DNA from: Halomonas sp.
GTDB lineage: Bacteria > Pseudomonadota > Gammaproteobacteria > Pseudomonadales > Halomonadaceae
Reading direction: 5' to 3'
DNA: 64,000 bases
Assembly (NCBI RefSeq): GCF_020832045.1
Contig: NZ_JAFIFK010000027.1
Location: 27,914 to 91,913 of the forward strand
A program made the position numbers and the translations under genes. Each line of letters starts with the position of its first letter. Position 1 is the stretch's first letter. Below the pieces are notes generated by a model, which was not told the origin of the DNA, ran no database searches, and saw only the letters and a program-made list of their open reading frames with translations. Positions 52,069 to 61,275 of the stretch are shown here, piece after piece.

Positions 52069-52788
52069 TCAGGCGCCCTGCCCGCTCTCGTAGGCCGCCT
52101 TGAGCCGGTAGAACTCGGCAACGATCGCATCCATGGCGGCCGGGTCGTACTCGCTGAGTCCACTGACGACCAGCTTCTTCGAGCCGCTGCCCACTACCTC
52201 GCCGCGATCGGTGATCCGAAACTCGAGCTTGACGTCGCCGCGCTTCCCAATCACTTCCAGGCTCGACTCGACCAGCTCCAACGAGGGGCCCGTCAGGTCC
52301 AAGCGCTCGAGCGAGAACCCCATGCTGTCGTAAATCACCAGCGGACGCTTCGGGTTGAACATGACACCCTGCTCTTCAAGCAGTGGCTTGAGGACATGCG
52401 GAAAGTTCTTGCCGGAAAAGGCCACGTAGCAGCGAGTGAAAGCCTCTACCACGGTGGGGTCATGGTTTGCCTCACCGGAGCGCTCAACTTCCAGATACTG
52501 CTTGCCCTCGTCGTCCTTGACTTCGACCTTACCTGGCGCACGCTCCTCCAGGCCCAGCAGAGTGCCATCGCCCACCATGCTCCGAAAGCGGAAGTCCATC
52601 TGCGATGAGAGCCCGAACCGGCGCAACACCAAAGCGAACAGCAGATCCCCAGGAACGCAGAAGCGCCTTGCATCGGCATCATGAATCGGATTGAAGTCGC
52701 CGGCGATGCGCTTGGCAAAATCGCTGGCCTGCTGTGCCGAAATGCGGACTCGCGAACCCACTTGGGTATGGTAAGAATCGAGAAACAT
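52069..52788 (-). CDS. DUF3581-family hotdog-like protein
   Basis: A 239-residue protein from ATG 52788; two earlier in-frame ATGs give longer tails without better ribosome sites. 'ISAQQASDFAKRIAGDFNPIHDADARRFCVPGDLLFALVL' is the DUF3581 start and resembles MaoC-like hydratase hotdog domains ('DFNPIH.D'). 'SMVGDGTLLGLEE' and 'AFTRCYVAFSGKNFPHVL' follow. It might bind acyl-thioesters, but no activity is assigned. Found in marine gammaproteobacteria by my recollection. Confidence 0.82.
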   Translation of the reverse strand: MFLDSYHTQVGSRVRISAQQASDFAKRIAGDFNPIHDADARRFCVPGDLLFALVLRRFGLSSQMDFRFRSMVGDGTLLGLEERAPGKVEVKDDEGKQYLEVERSGEANHDPTVVEAFTRCYVAFSGKNFPHVLKPLLEEQGVMFNPKRPLVIYDSMGFSLERLDLTGPSLELVESSLEVIGKRGDVKLEFRITDRGEVVGSGSKKLVVSGLSEYDPAAMDAIVAEFYRLKAAYESGQGA

Positions 52789-53289
52789 GAGAGTTCTGGC
52801 CTGTCCTTGGTTGTAATGCCTCAAGGTTGAGATCATGCCATACTTTTTCCTCAGCGAGGCCATTTCCGGCCCGTCCGGGCACAATCGCTGAGGGCCGAGG
52901 ACTGGGCAGGCCAGGCTCCAACCGGCCGCTTCGCTTCACAAACCCATCGTGTCCCATAAGCCGTTGAATCTATGTTACTGTGCCAAAAAGGCGCCAATGG
53001 CATGATGGGCAGGACGGCTGACGCAGCCTGCAGCCGTATTGCCTATATTGGGCAACGACGCCAAGCGATAATGTAAGCTACATAATCAACGGGGAGCATG
53101 ACTTGCCGGGCCGGCACCACCGCTTGGCAAGGGATCGGGGGATTTCAATATCGATACGCTCATGAAGACCTGGCTGACCATCACTAACAATGGGCCAGGA
53201 ATGAGGGCCGTGTTGTCGGATGGTACCGAGTCGCAGCCAAGCGCATCACTCGCCATGACGCATCACCTGGGCTTCAGTGTAGGTGGCGC
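52789..53289. other. Roughly 500-base intergenic region upstream of the PBP-porin-GGDEF operon
   Basis: No convincing gene. ATGTA-AGC-TACAT at 53071-53083 is an inverted repeat inside an AT-rich, promoter-like patch and is a candidate operator for the downstream operon. CTTGCC and GGCAAG at 53102-53131 form a long-looped inverted repeat. An open frame at 53162-53302 (46 codons, starting MKTWLTITNNG) overlaps the next start and has no visible ribosome site. Confidence 0.45.
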
Positions 53290-53724
53290 GTGGCTGGGGT
53301 GATTCGCTTGCTGCTATTGCCCTTGGTGCTGGCATTAATGCCTCTTTCGCTTTACGCCGAAGAGCGACGCATCGTGCTCATCGCTAACCACCAGGTCGCC
53401 AACACGTCGCTAACCCAGGATACCACCCGGGCCATCTTCGCCATGCGCCAGCGCAACTGGCCGGATGGGCAGGCCGTGCGCGTGTTCGTACTGCCCAACC
53501 GCCACCCCGTGCACGCACGCTTTGCCAAGGAGCTGCTTGCCGTCTACCCGCATCAGCTTCAGTTGGCTTGGGACCGTATGGTCTTTTCGGGTACGGGCCA
53601 AGCACCAAGCCAGGTCAACAGTCAATCCGAGATGCTGGAACGCGTCGCTACCACACCTGGCGCTCTTGGGTATCTGGAAAGGGAGTATCTGGATGATCGA
53701 GTCCAAGTCATTTACATGGATTAG
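53290..53724 (+). CDS. Small periplasmic phosphate-binding-protein-like domain protein
   Basis: A 144-residue protein with a signal peptide (LLLLPLVLALMPLSLYA). 'IVLIANHQVANTSLTQDTTRAIFAMRQRNWPDGQAVRVFVLP' and 'VATTPGALGYLEREYLDDRVQVIYMD' match the PstS-like mini periplasmic-binding domain often paired with envelope sensors. The GTG at 53290 is used, and another GTG at 53299 is possible. The porin-like gene starts inside its 3' end (32-base overlap), so they form one operon. It probably acts as a periplasmic sensor or carrier rather than a full ABC-transporter component, since no ABC genes are nearby. Confidence 0.78.
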   Translation: MAGVIRLLLLPLVLALMPLSLYAEERRIVLIANHQVANTSLTQDTTRAIFAMRQRNWPDGQAVRVFVLPNRHPVHARFAKELLAVYPHQLQLAWDRMVFSGTGQAPSQVNSQSEMLERVATTPGALGYLEREYLDDRVQVIYMD

Positions 53725-54904
53725 CCGTCGCTCAGGCGCGCTGCTGCTGATGCTGGCAGCGGGCTGGACACCGGCCGCCATGGCTGAAGGCGTCATGGAC
53801 ACCCTTCAGCTGCACGGTTTTCTCAGCCAGGCGGCAGTCATCACCGATCACAACGATTTTTTCGGCCCCAGCAGCAGCGGTGGCAGTCTCAAGTACACTG
53901 AAATCGGCGCCAACGCTTCACTCCGGCCCCATCGTGACGTTCTGCTGGCGGCCCAGGTGCTCAGCCGTCGTGCCGGCGGCGATGGCAGTGACGCCCGGCC
54001 GGCTCTCGATTACGGCGTGATCGATTACCAGCCCTTGTCCAATCAGCAGCGAACTCTGGGGGTTCAGGTAGGACGGTTCAAGAATCCTCTCGGTTTTTAC
54101 AATCAGACCCGAGACGTCGCCTTCACTCGGCCCAGCATCTTGCTACCTCAATCGATCTATTTCGATCGCACTCGCTCGCTCGGCCTTGCTGCGGATGGCA
54201 TGACCGTATACCACGAGGAGCGCTTGCCAACCGGGGTGATACGCACCCAGATAGGCGTAGGAGATATACAGGCAGGGGACGATTTGAGACGAACCATGCG
54301 ACTGGAAAATACTCCTGGTTCGCTTGAGCCACGACGCTCGGCTATCGGTCAAATACGCTATGAGCATGATGGTGGACGGGTCGTGGCAGCTCTCAGCGCT
54401 GCAAATGCTCGCGCTCGCTTCGTCTCCAACACAGCGCAAGTCAGCAATGGTACCTTCGACTTCAAGCCCTGGATTTTTTCACTCCAGTACAACGCCGAGC
54501 ATTGGAGCCTGACCGGGGAGTATGCACTCAGGCAATCCACCCTTGCAGGCTTCGCCAACCCATTCCTCAATATCGATGTCACTGGGGAAAGTTGGTACGT
54601 GCAGTATACGAGGCGCTTTCTCGATAACTGGCAGTGGCTGGTGCGGTTCGACAGCCTGGTGAGCAATAGAGACGATCGCTCCGGGCGTGCCTTTGAAGCC
54701 ATGGGGGGTGGGCCGGCACATACCCAGTATGCAGACGACATAACCCTGGGCTTGCAATGGAATGTGACCCCGCGAGTCCTGCTTGCCGCCGAATATCACC
54801 ACATCGATGGAACCGCCTGGCTACCTCTTCAGGATGAACCCGACCCCAGCGAGACGCGGCGACGCTGGAACATGCTGCTGTTTCAACTCTCACTGCGCTT
54901 CTGA
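53693..54904 (+). CDS. Outer-membrane beta-barrel (porin-like) protein
   Basis: A 403-residue protein from ATG 53693 with GGGAG upstream; the track start at 53465 is out of context. A signal peptide (GALLLMLAAGWTPAAMA) is followed by alternating strands such as 'LQLHGFLSQAAVI', 'LGVQVGRFKNPLGFYN' and 'WYVQYTRRFLDNWQWLVRFDSL'. It ends in the aromatic 'LLFQLSLRF', a typical BAM signal with terminal Phe. Probably a 16-strand-like porin of unknown specificity. It overlaps the PBP-like gene and precedes the GGDEF-EAL gene by 45 bases. Confidence 0.82.
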   Translation: MIESKSFTWISRRSGALLLMLAAGWTPAAMAEGVMDTLQLHGFLSQAAVITDHNDFFGPSSSGGSLKYTEIGANASLRPHRDVLLAAQVLSRRAGGDGSDARPALDYGVIDYQPLSNQQRTLGVQVGRFKNPLGFYNQTRDVAFTRPSILLPQSIYFDRTRSLGLAADGMTVYHEERLPTGVIRTQIGVGDIQAGDDLRRTMRLENTPGSLEPRRSAIGQIRYEHDGGRVVAALSAANARARFVSNTAQVSNGTFDFKPWIFSLQYNAEHWSLTGEYALRQSTLAGFANPFLNIDVTGESWYVQYTRRFLDNWQWLVRFDSLVSNRDDRSGRAFEAMGGGPAHTQYADDITLGLQWNVTPRVLLAAEYHHIDGTAWLPLQDEPDPSETRRRWNMLLFQLSLRF

Positions 54905-54949
54905 GTTGCGAAAACGCAACGTTTCACCGTCGAGCCAGGGACAGCCAGC

Positions 54950-57775
54950 ATGATCTCTTATTCCTCCCAAGAGCCACAGCTCCGCCTCAGCCTGACCTGG
55001 CGGGTACTTGCACTGAGCAGCCTGCTGCTGTTGGTGCTCGCGGGCCTCTTTACCTGGCTCGGTCATGCCAACCTGACCCGCCAGTTCGAGGAGAGCCGCA
55101 ACGCGAGCAACGAACGGGAAGCGCGCGAGATTCAACTTGCCCTGCAGCGATCCGAAGTGAGCCTACTGCAAATCGCCGCCCTGGCGGCCGCCTCTCCCGA
55201 TCTGGGGCCGGCCCTGGCAGCAAGCGATCAGGCTGCATTGATCGACTCCCTTTCCTCCCAATGGCCCACGCTGCAGCTCGAAGCCGGCGTCGACGAGATC
55301 CTCATTTTCGATGATCTGGGACGCCAACTGGCCGATTGGGGGGAGGGCCAGGTCGACAAGCAGCGTCCTGTTCAGGATTGGGTCGAACAGGTGATGGAAA
55401 CCGAGTTCCCTCTCTCTGCTCTGCGCTGCGCCAACGACTGCCGGCAGTATGCAGCCGTTCCCATTCTGGTCGCCGGAGAGAGTGTCGGCATGGTGATACT
55501 GTCGCGCTCTCTAGCCGACGTGGCACGCCAGGCCCAGCAGGTTTCCGGAAGCGATGTGGCTCTGTTGATCACCGGCTCGCTCGAAACGGAAATCGTGCCC
55601 GAGCGACACATGGCGGGCTGGAACGGCCAACTGGTGGCACTGACCAACCCGGAACGCTATCTTCCTCTGCTGCAGCAGGCTTCGCAGAAGGTCATGCTCA
55701 GCGACATCCTCGAAACACCGCTGCGGCTGCATCGCCAAGGGCGCGATTACGAGCTCTCCGCCGTGCGCATGGAAGCCGATCAAAACCGACGCAGCAGCGG
55801 TTTCTTTCTACTCGCCGCCGATATCACCCATCAGATTTCCGCCATCCAGAGCAATACCCGCAACCTCCTGCTGGTCGGGATCGGCGGCTGGTTGGCAGCC
55901 GAGCTTCTACTGCTGGTAATTCTGCTGCGCCCCATGGCCCGACTGCGACGCCTGGCCGGAGTGCTGCCGGCCCTGGCCCATGGGGGCTTCGCCGAAACCC
56001 GTCGGGCCATTCCCCCCCCAAGCACTCACCTGCAGGACGAAATCGACGTGCTCGAGGGAACGACCCTGGCACTGTCCGACCAGTTGGAAGCGCTCGGGCA
56101 GGAGGTTACCGCACGCGGACAACAGTTGGCCGAGCGGGTCGACGAGCTGGCCCGCGAGCGCGATTTCGTTGGCAGCCTGCTGGATACGGCACGCGTTTTC
56201 ATCGTCACTCAGGACGACCAGGAGCGGATTACGCTGGTCAACGAACATGCTCTTTCAACGCTTTCCATGCAGGAGGAGCGCCTGCTGGGCCGGCAGTTCG
56301 ACGATGTCTTCATGCCACGCCTGAGCGATGCTCCCAGCGAGGCGGCATCCCAGGAGGAACGCAGCCTGGTAACGGCAGATGGCCGCCAACGGACCATCGC
56401 CTGGTATCACGCTCCGCTAACGTTACATGGCGACGACCGTGCGGCACGCATTTCGGTCGGACTCGATATCACCGAACGCAAGCTGGCCGAGGCTCGTCTT
56501 ACCTGGCTGGCCGAACGTGACCCGCTGACCGAACTTTACAACCGCCGCTACTTTCAGGAAGCGCTGGGCAACGTGATGCGCCGGGGCCGTGCCGGAGCCG
56601 TACTGCTGCTGGACCTGGACCACTTCAAGGATGTCAACGAACTCAGCGGACACCACACCGGTGACCGTCTTTTACGCATGGTGGCCGACACGCTGTTCCA
56701 GGAGTTCGGCCACTGCGGCATCATTGCACGTTTGGGCGGCGATGAATTTGCGCTGTTGTTGGAAGGCGCCGATACCCGAAGAGCCATTAGTATCGCCAAG
56801 CAGATCACGCCGCTGCTGGACGGCACCGGCCTGGATGCCGGTGGGCAACGTCACCGGGCCACGGCCAGCCTAGGTATCGCCCTGTTCCCGATCCATGGTG
56901 ATAACCCCGCTGACCTGATGGCCAATGCCGACCTTGCCATGTACAAGGCCAAGGAGAGCAGCTCGCAGCGCTGGCATCTTCTCTCTACGCTGGAGCGTGC
57001 CAAGGATGAGCTGCAAGAGCGCGTTTACTGGGTGGAGCGGATACGCCAGGCGATAGAGGAAGAGGGATTCGAGCTGATGGTGCAGCCGATCATGCGCTTG
57101 ATTGACGGCGACGTACGCCACTATGAAGTTCTATTGCGTATGCGCGGTCCCAAGGGGGCGCTCATCTCCCCGGCCCATTTCATTGGCGTGGCCGAGCGCA
57201 GCGGTCAAATCGTGCAGATAGATCGCTGGGTGCTGCGACACAGTCTGCGTGCCTTGAGCCAGGTGCAGGAGCAAGGCATCAGCCTCTCCGTCAATTTGTC
57301 CGGTCAGACGCTGCACGACCAAGGGCTCAAGCAATTTCTCATGGATGAACTGGCCGCGTGCGGCGCCGACCCCCGCCACCTGATTCTGGAGATTACGGAA
57401 ACCGCCGCAGTCACCGATTTCTCCAGTGCTCGAGGCGTGCTCCAAGCCCTACGTGACCTGGGCTGCCGCACCGCTCTGGATGATTTCGGGGTCGGCTTCA
57501 GCAGTTTCCACTACCTCGGCGAGCTGCCCGTCGACTTCATCAAGATCGACGGCGCTTTCATTCGCACCTTGATCACCAGCCAGGATAGCCAAGTCATCGT
57601 CAAGGCCATCGCCGACATCGCCGCAGGCTTCGGAAAACGAGCCATTGCCGAGTTCGTCGATCAGGAGGCTCTGATTCCACTACTGACCTCCTATGGCATC
57701 GAGTATGGTCAAGGCTATCATCTGGGTAAGCCTGCGCTTCTCAATGATACCTTCCAAGCATTTCTCAAAAGCTGA
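54950..57775 (+). CDS. Membrane GGDEF-EAL cyclic-di-GMP enzyme with periplasmic sensor and PAS domains
   Basis: A 941-residue protein. TM1 is at about residues 18-40, a periplasmic sensor covers about 40-300, and TM2 with a HAMP-like linker lies at about 300-380. A PAS-like segment follows ('LLDTARVFIVTQDDQERITLVNEHAL'). The GGDEF domain ('RLGGDEFALLL', about residue 595) and EAL domain ('YEVLLRM', 'SVNLSGQTL', 'EITETA', 'LDDFGVGFSS', 'FIKIDGAFI', from about residue 725) come last. Both catalytic cores look intact. No RxxD inhibitory site precedes GGDEF. It makes or breaks c-di-GMP in response to an envelope cue, plausibly from the upstream PBP-like protein and barrel. Confidence 0.92.
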   Translation: MISYSSQEPQLRLSLTWRVLALSSLLLLVLAGLFTWLGHANLTRQFEESRNASNEREAREIQLALQRSEVSLLQIAALAAASPDLGPALAASDQAALIDSLSSQWPTLQLEAGVDEILIFDDLGRQLADWGEGQVDKQRPVQDWVEQVMETEFPLSALRCANDCRQYAAVPILVAGESVGMVILSRSLADVARQAQQVSGSDVALLITGSLETEIVPERHMAGWNGQLVALTNPERYLPLLQQASQKVMLSDILETPLRLHRQGRDYELSAVRMEADQNRRSSGFFLLAADITHQISAIQSNTRNLLLVGIGGWLAAELLLLVILLRPMARLRRLAGVLPALAHGGFAETRRAIPPPSTHLQDEIDVLEGTTLALSDQLEALGQEVTARGQQLAERVDELARERDFVGSLLDTARVFIVTQDDQERITLVNEHALSTLSMQEERLLGRQFDDVFMPRLSDAPSEAASQEERSLVTADGRQRTIAWYHAPLTLHGDDRAARISVGLDITERKLAEARLTWLAERDPLTELYNRRYFQEALGNVMRRGRAGAVLLLDLDHFKDVNELSGHHTGDRLLRMVADTLFQEFGHCGIIARLGGDEFALLLEGADTRRAISIAKQITPLLDGTGLDAGGQRHRATASLGIALFPIHGDNPADLMANADLAMYKAKESSSQRWHLLSTLERAKDELQERVYWVERIRQAIEEEGFELMVQPIMRLIDGDVRHYEVLLRMRGPKGALISPAHFIGVAERSGQIVQIDRWVLRHSLRALSQVQEQGISLSVNLSGQTLHDQGLKQFLMDELAACGADPRHLILEITETAAVTDFSSARGVLQALRDLGCRTALDDFGVGFSSFHYLGELPVDFIKIDGAFIRTLITSQDSQVIVKAIADIAAGFGKRAIAEFVDQEALIPLLTSYGIEYGQGYHLGKPALLNDTFQAFLKS

Positions 57776-57836
57776 GTGTAAGCAACCATTTATCTTCAAT
57801 GGTTTACTATGACAAGGTCAATGCAAGGAGTGCAAA

Positions 57837-58658
57837 ATGGAACGCAACAGGCCCCTCGATCAAGGAACGAGCAACCGTAATGAGCTCTTTCAACAATTAG
57901 ATGAAGATTTTGTCTTCAAGCTAGCTTCTAGCGAAAAAGACAGGCAACGCGTCTATCGATTGCGATACAAGGTCTACTGTCAAGAAATCGGTTATAACCC
58001 GCCCTACAATGATAACTCCGCCCTGGAGTTGGACATCTACGACGAAAATGCACTTCACTGTATGTTGGAACACAGGAAGTCCGGCATCGTAGCAGGCTGT
58101 TTCCGGCTAGTCCTTCCTGCACCTGAAGCCATGAATTCGGCGATCAGGCTCCCGCTTCAAGAGTACGGTGGCAGGAGTCTGACGCATACAACGCTGCACC
58201 CCGACCTGCTCCCCTTTCATGAAATTTGCGAGATCTCACGCTTTGCCACAGCAAGGGAATTTCGCAATCGGCCCATCAATAATGAGACGCTGGACGAAGG
58301 CAGCATCACATACGAATTCTCACCCGAGGAGCGACGCGTCTTTCCATTACTTACGATCGTGCTTTTCCTTGCCACCCATGCACTAGTCGATTTGGTTGAG
58401 CGCCGACATATTTTTGCCATGATGGCATCGCGTCTGCCACGGCTACTGGCTATGTCGGGGTTTCGCTTCACACGGATCGGAGAAGCGATCGAACTCCATG
58501 GCAAGCGAAATGCCTTCTATATCGATAATCACGGAGCCCAGCGGGACATGAATCGTGAGCTGGTGGAACCCTATCTGAGGGTCCGAAAACAACTCGCCCC
58601 TCAGCTGTCGCGGGCGCTTAGCGACCGGTCCCTGATTAACCTGGTGCAACCGTCCTGA
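57837..58658 (+). CDS. Orphan AHL-synthase-like/PEP-CTERM-associated acyltransferase
   Basis: A 273-residue GNAT-fold protein. 'VYRLRYKVYCQEIGYNP', 'DENALHCMLEHRKSGIVAGCFRLVLP' and 'CEISRFATAREFRN' are the pattern of the LuxI-like acyltransferases described with exosortase/PEP-CTERM systems. That family resembles autoinducer synthases and N-acyl-amino-acid synthases. No exosortase or LuxR gene is in the window. It lies 61 bases after the GGDEF-EAL gene on the same strand and has AAGGAG upstream. The product may be an acylated small molecule, but this is inference. Confidence 0.8.
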   Translation: MERNRPLDQGTSNRNELFQQLDEDFVFKLASSEKDRQRVYRLRYKVYCQEIGYNPPYNDNSALELDIYDENALHCMLEHRKSGIVAGCFRLVLPAPEAMNSAIRLPLQEYGGRSLTHTTLHPDLLPFHEICEISRFATAREFRNRPINNETLDEGSITYEFSPEERRVFPLLTIVLFLATHALVDLVERRHIFAMMASRLPRLLAMSGFRFTRIGEAIELHGKRNAFYIDNHGAQRDMNRELVEPYLRVRKQLAPQLSRALSDRSLINLVQPS

Positions 58659-58670
58659 TGCCCAGGGCAG

Positions 58671-59438
58671 TCAGCCCCGGTCCTGTCCACGCGAAGAGCG
58701 CTGCTGCCTGGGCGAAATCATGCGCACCCTGACCTTGGTACGCAACTTGGGATCCGGTGCCGGCTCGCCTTGAGATGTGGCGGCCCCCTGCTCTTCGGCA
58801 GTGGATTGGTAGGGTGGACGAATCACGACCCAGGCGAAGACCGGCAGCGTAAGCTGCCAGTGAATGGCGGCCAGACGCAGGCCGAGCGTCACCGCCAGCG
58901 CCAGCCCGATGGCGATGCCGGCCGGCGTGCCCAGCTCCCCCAGCCCGACATAGGTAATGCCACCGGCGATGGAGGCCGTAGCGTACACTTCCTGACGCAG
59001 CACCATCGGTACACGGCGCGCCAGTATGTCGCGCACCATACCGCCGGCCACCCCCGTCAACAGCCCCATTAGCACCGCCACCACGCCGGGCGCCTCGAGC
59101 TGCAACGCCTTGTGGGCACCGATCACCGTGAACAGTGCAAGTCCGAAGGCGTCGGCCACCGGGAGAAAGACCCGCGAGAGGCGATGGATATAGTGGAAGC
59201 CGATGATGGAAAGGCCCACGGTAGCCAGTATCACCCATAGGTAAGTCGGGTCGGCGACCCAGAATACCGGGCGTACGCCGAGCACCAAATCACGCAAGGT
59301 ACCACCGCCGATGCCCGTAACGGCCGCCAGCACCAACATGCCGAACGGGTCCATGCGTGAGCGACAGGCAATGACGACGCCCGAGAGCGCAAAGACGACC
59401 ACACCCGCCATGTCCAGCCAATAGATCAGCTCTGTCAT
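58671..59438 (-). CDS. TRIC/YadS-type (UPF0126) membrane protein
   Basis: A 255-residue membrane protein built of two related three-helix units. Each holds the family motif, 'VTGIGGGTLRDLVLG' and 'LTGVAGGMVRDILARRVP'. This is the UPF0126/TRIC family. Prokaryotic TRIC relatives conduct K+, while others have been proposed to move glycine or other small solutes. The charged C-terminal tail of about 50 residues is variable. Convergent with the acyltransferase gene. Confidence 0.88.
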   Translation of the reverse strand: MTELIYWLDMAGVVVFALSGVVIACRSRMDPFGMLVLAAVTGIGGGTLRDLVLGVRPVFWVADPTYLWVILATVGLSIIGFHYIHRLSRVFLPVADAFGLALFTVIGAHKALQLEAPGVVAVLMGLLTGVAGGMVRDILARRVPMVLRQEVYATASIAGGITYVGLGELGTPAGIAIGLALAVTLGLRLAAIHWQLTLPVFAWVVIRPPYQSTAEEQGAATSQGEPAPDPKLRTKVRVRMISPRQQRSSRGQDRG

Positions 59439-59467
59439 GTCAGCCCCCCGGCCGTGCCCGCCCCACG

Positions 59468-60034
59468 CTATTGATAAGTCACCACGAGAAAGCTCACCAG
59501 CTCGCCTGCACCGCAGTTCTCGATGGTGTGCTCCAGGTCGGCGTTGTAGTGGGCCGAATCGCCTGGGCTCAGCTCACAGCGATTCTCCCCTGCCAGGATG
59601 CGCGCCTGCCCTTGGGTCACGGTCAGCAACTCGCGGGTTCCTTCAAAGTGGGCGGCACTATGCAAACGAGCCCCAGGGGCCAGACGCACTTCGTAGAACT
59701 CCACGTTCTTCTCCATGTGCAGCGGCGAGAGCGTGCGTATGCGGCAATCGCGGTCGTCGCGGAACAGCTGGCTGGCATCATCGCTGCGAACCACCTCGAT
59801 ACGCGAGGCCGTCCACGGCTGATCCACCAGATCCCCGATGTTCATGCCAAACGCCTGAGCGATACGCAGGGTCACCGCCAGGGTCGGGTTGGCCTTGCCC
59901 CGTTCTATCTGACTGAGCATAGAGCGGCTGACCCCCGAGGCCGCCGCCAACTGCTCCAGAGTGAGGCCGCGACGTTTGCGCAGCTCGATAACGCGGCTGG
60001 AAAGGCTGCCGGCTTCCGTCTGAGCTTCGCTCAT
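59468..60034 (-). CDS. XRE-family regulator with C-terminal cupin domain
   Basis: A 188-residue regulator from ATG 60034; a GTG at 60049 is possible. The HTH covers residues 12-66 ('VIELRKRRGLTLEQLAAASGVSRSMLSQIERGKANPTLAVTLRIAQAFG'). The cupin domain ('APGARLHSAAHFEGTRELLTVTQGQARILAGENRCELSPGDSAHYNADLEHTIEN') probably binds a small ligand. It is divergent from tdh-kbl with about 210 bases between starts, so it likely controls threonine catabolism. The ligand may be an amino acid or breakdown product. Confidence 0.88.
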   Translation of the reverse strand: MSEAQTEAGSLSSRVIELRKRRGLTLEQLAAASGVSRSMLSQIERGKANPTLAVTLRIAQAFGMNIGDLVDQPWTASRIEVVRSDDASQLFRDDRDCRIRTLSPLHMEKNVEFYEVRLAPGARLHSAAHFEGTRELLTVTQGQARILAGENRCELSPGDSAHYNADLEHTIENCGAGELVSFLVVTYQ

Positions 60035-60157
60035 ATTCCTGTCATCCACCTACACTTCTCCTCTACGGTCGGCCGCACCGGGAACAGACCGGATCGGGAT
60101 CGGGCGATTGAATTCAGGCATTTCCATAATAGAAGAATAATTTCTTGCATGAGGGAG

Positions 60158-60171
60158 GTATTCTGCAATAC
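60158..60171. promoter_or_regulatory. Inverted repeat in the XRE-cupin/tdh divergent region
   Basis: GTATT-CTGC-AATAC is a perfect 5-bp inverted repeat roughly midway between the divergent starts. A second imperfect dyad, AAGAATAATTTCTT, lies about 20 bases before it. These are candidate sites for the XRE-cupin regulator. Confidence 0.4.
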
Positions 60172-60245
60172 TGGAATCAATTCCTCTATCGTAAACCTTG
60201 CTCACCCTGACCGCCACCCAATGACAAAGACAGGAAGATAGCCCG

Positions 60246-61274
60246 ATGAAAGCACTGATCAAGAAGGAGGCATCACCCGGCCTCTGGCTGGATGAGGTGC
60301 CTGACCCACAGGTCGGCATCAACGACGTGCTGATCAAGGTGAAACGCACTGCCATTTGCGGCACCGACGTGCATATCTACAAGTGGGACAGCTGGGCCCA
60401 GAAGACCATCCCGGTGCCCATGGTCGTTGGTCATGAGTTCGTCGGTGAGATCGTCGAAGTGGGCTCCAACGTCAATGACTTCCATCCGGGCCAGATCGTC
60501 TCCGGCGAGGGTCACGTGGTGTGCGGCCGCTGCAGGAACTGCCTGGCCGGACGCCGCCACCTGTGCGCCCATACCAGCGGCGTGGGGGTCAACCGGCCGG
60601 GCGCCTTCGCCGAGTATGTTGCCCTGCCCATGTCCAACGTGTGGGAGCACAAGCCGGGCATCGATCTCGACGTTGCCGCCATTTTCGATCCGCTGGGCAA
60701 TGCCGTGCACACCGCGTTGCAGTTCGACCTGCTCGGCGAGGACGTACTGATTACCGGCGCCGGGCCGATCGGTGCCATGGCCGCCGCCGTGTGCCGCCAC
60801 GCCGGCGCACGCCACGTGGTGGTAACGGATCTCAACCCGGGTCGCCTGGAGCTGGCCAAGCGTCTGGGCGCAACGCGTACCGTAGACGTACGTCACGAGA
60901 CGCTACCCGAGGTTCAGCGCGAGCTGGGGCTGACCGAAGGCTTCGACGTGGGCCTGGAGATGTCCGGCAGCCCCGCTGCCTTCCGCGACATGCTGGCCAA
61001 CATGTGCCACGGCGGCAAGGTTTCGATGCTCGGCATCCCCACCGAGGAGATCGCCATCGACTGGAACACGGTGATCTTCAACATGCTGACGCTGAAGGGA
61101 ATCTATGGCCGTGAGATGTACGAGACCTGGTACAAGATGTCGGTGATGATCGAATCCGGTCTCGACATCTCGCCGGTCATTACCCATCGCCTGCCCTACA
61201 CCGAATTCCAGCAGGGTTTCGATGCCATGCTGAGCGGTGAAGCGAGCAAGGTCGTTCTCAACTGGGAGTCATGA
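60246..61274 (+). CDS. tdh: L-threonine 3-dehydrogenase
   Basis: A 342-residue zinc MDR enzyme. '[40 protein letters not shown]' contains the catalytic Cys/His/Glu zinc site. '[19 protein letters not shown]' is the four-Cys structural zinc site. '[29 protein letters not shown]' binds NAD. It oxidises L-threonine to 2-amino-3-ketobutyrate. kbl begins one base after its stop, giving the standard threonine-to-glycine operon. Confidence 0.96.
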   Translation: MKALIKKEASPGLWLDEVPDPQVGINDVLIKVKRTAICGTDVHIYKWDSWAQKTIPVPMVVGHEFVGEIVEVGSNVNDFHPGQIVSGEGHVVCGRCRNCLAGRRHLCAHTSGVGVNRPGAFAEYVALPMSNVWEHKPGIDLDVAAIFDPLGNAVHTALQFDLLGEDVLITGAGPIGAMAAAVCRHAGARHVVVTDLNPGRLELAKRLGATRTVDVRHETLPEVQRELGLTEGFDVGLEMSGSPAAFRDMLANMCHGGKVSMLGIPTEEIAIDWNTVIFNMLTLKGIYGREMYETWYKMSVMIESGLDISPVITHRLPYTEFQQGFDAMLSGEASKVVLNWES

Positions 61275-61275
61275 C

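Noticed and set aside
53102-53131. CTTGCC...GGCAAG long-looped inverted repeat
   Set aside because: The half-sites are opposite in order and far wider apart than the GGCAA-N4-TTGCC dyads before vgrG, and there is no sigma-54-like promoter nearby, so it was not counted as the same element.
53162-53302. 46-codon ORF (MKTWLTITNNG...) before the PBP-like gene
   Set aside because: No visible ribosome site, no family resemblance, and it overlaps the next start. Kept only as a remark in the intergenic entry.
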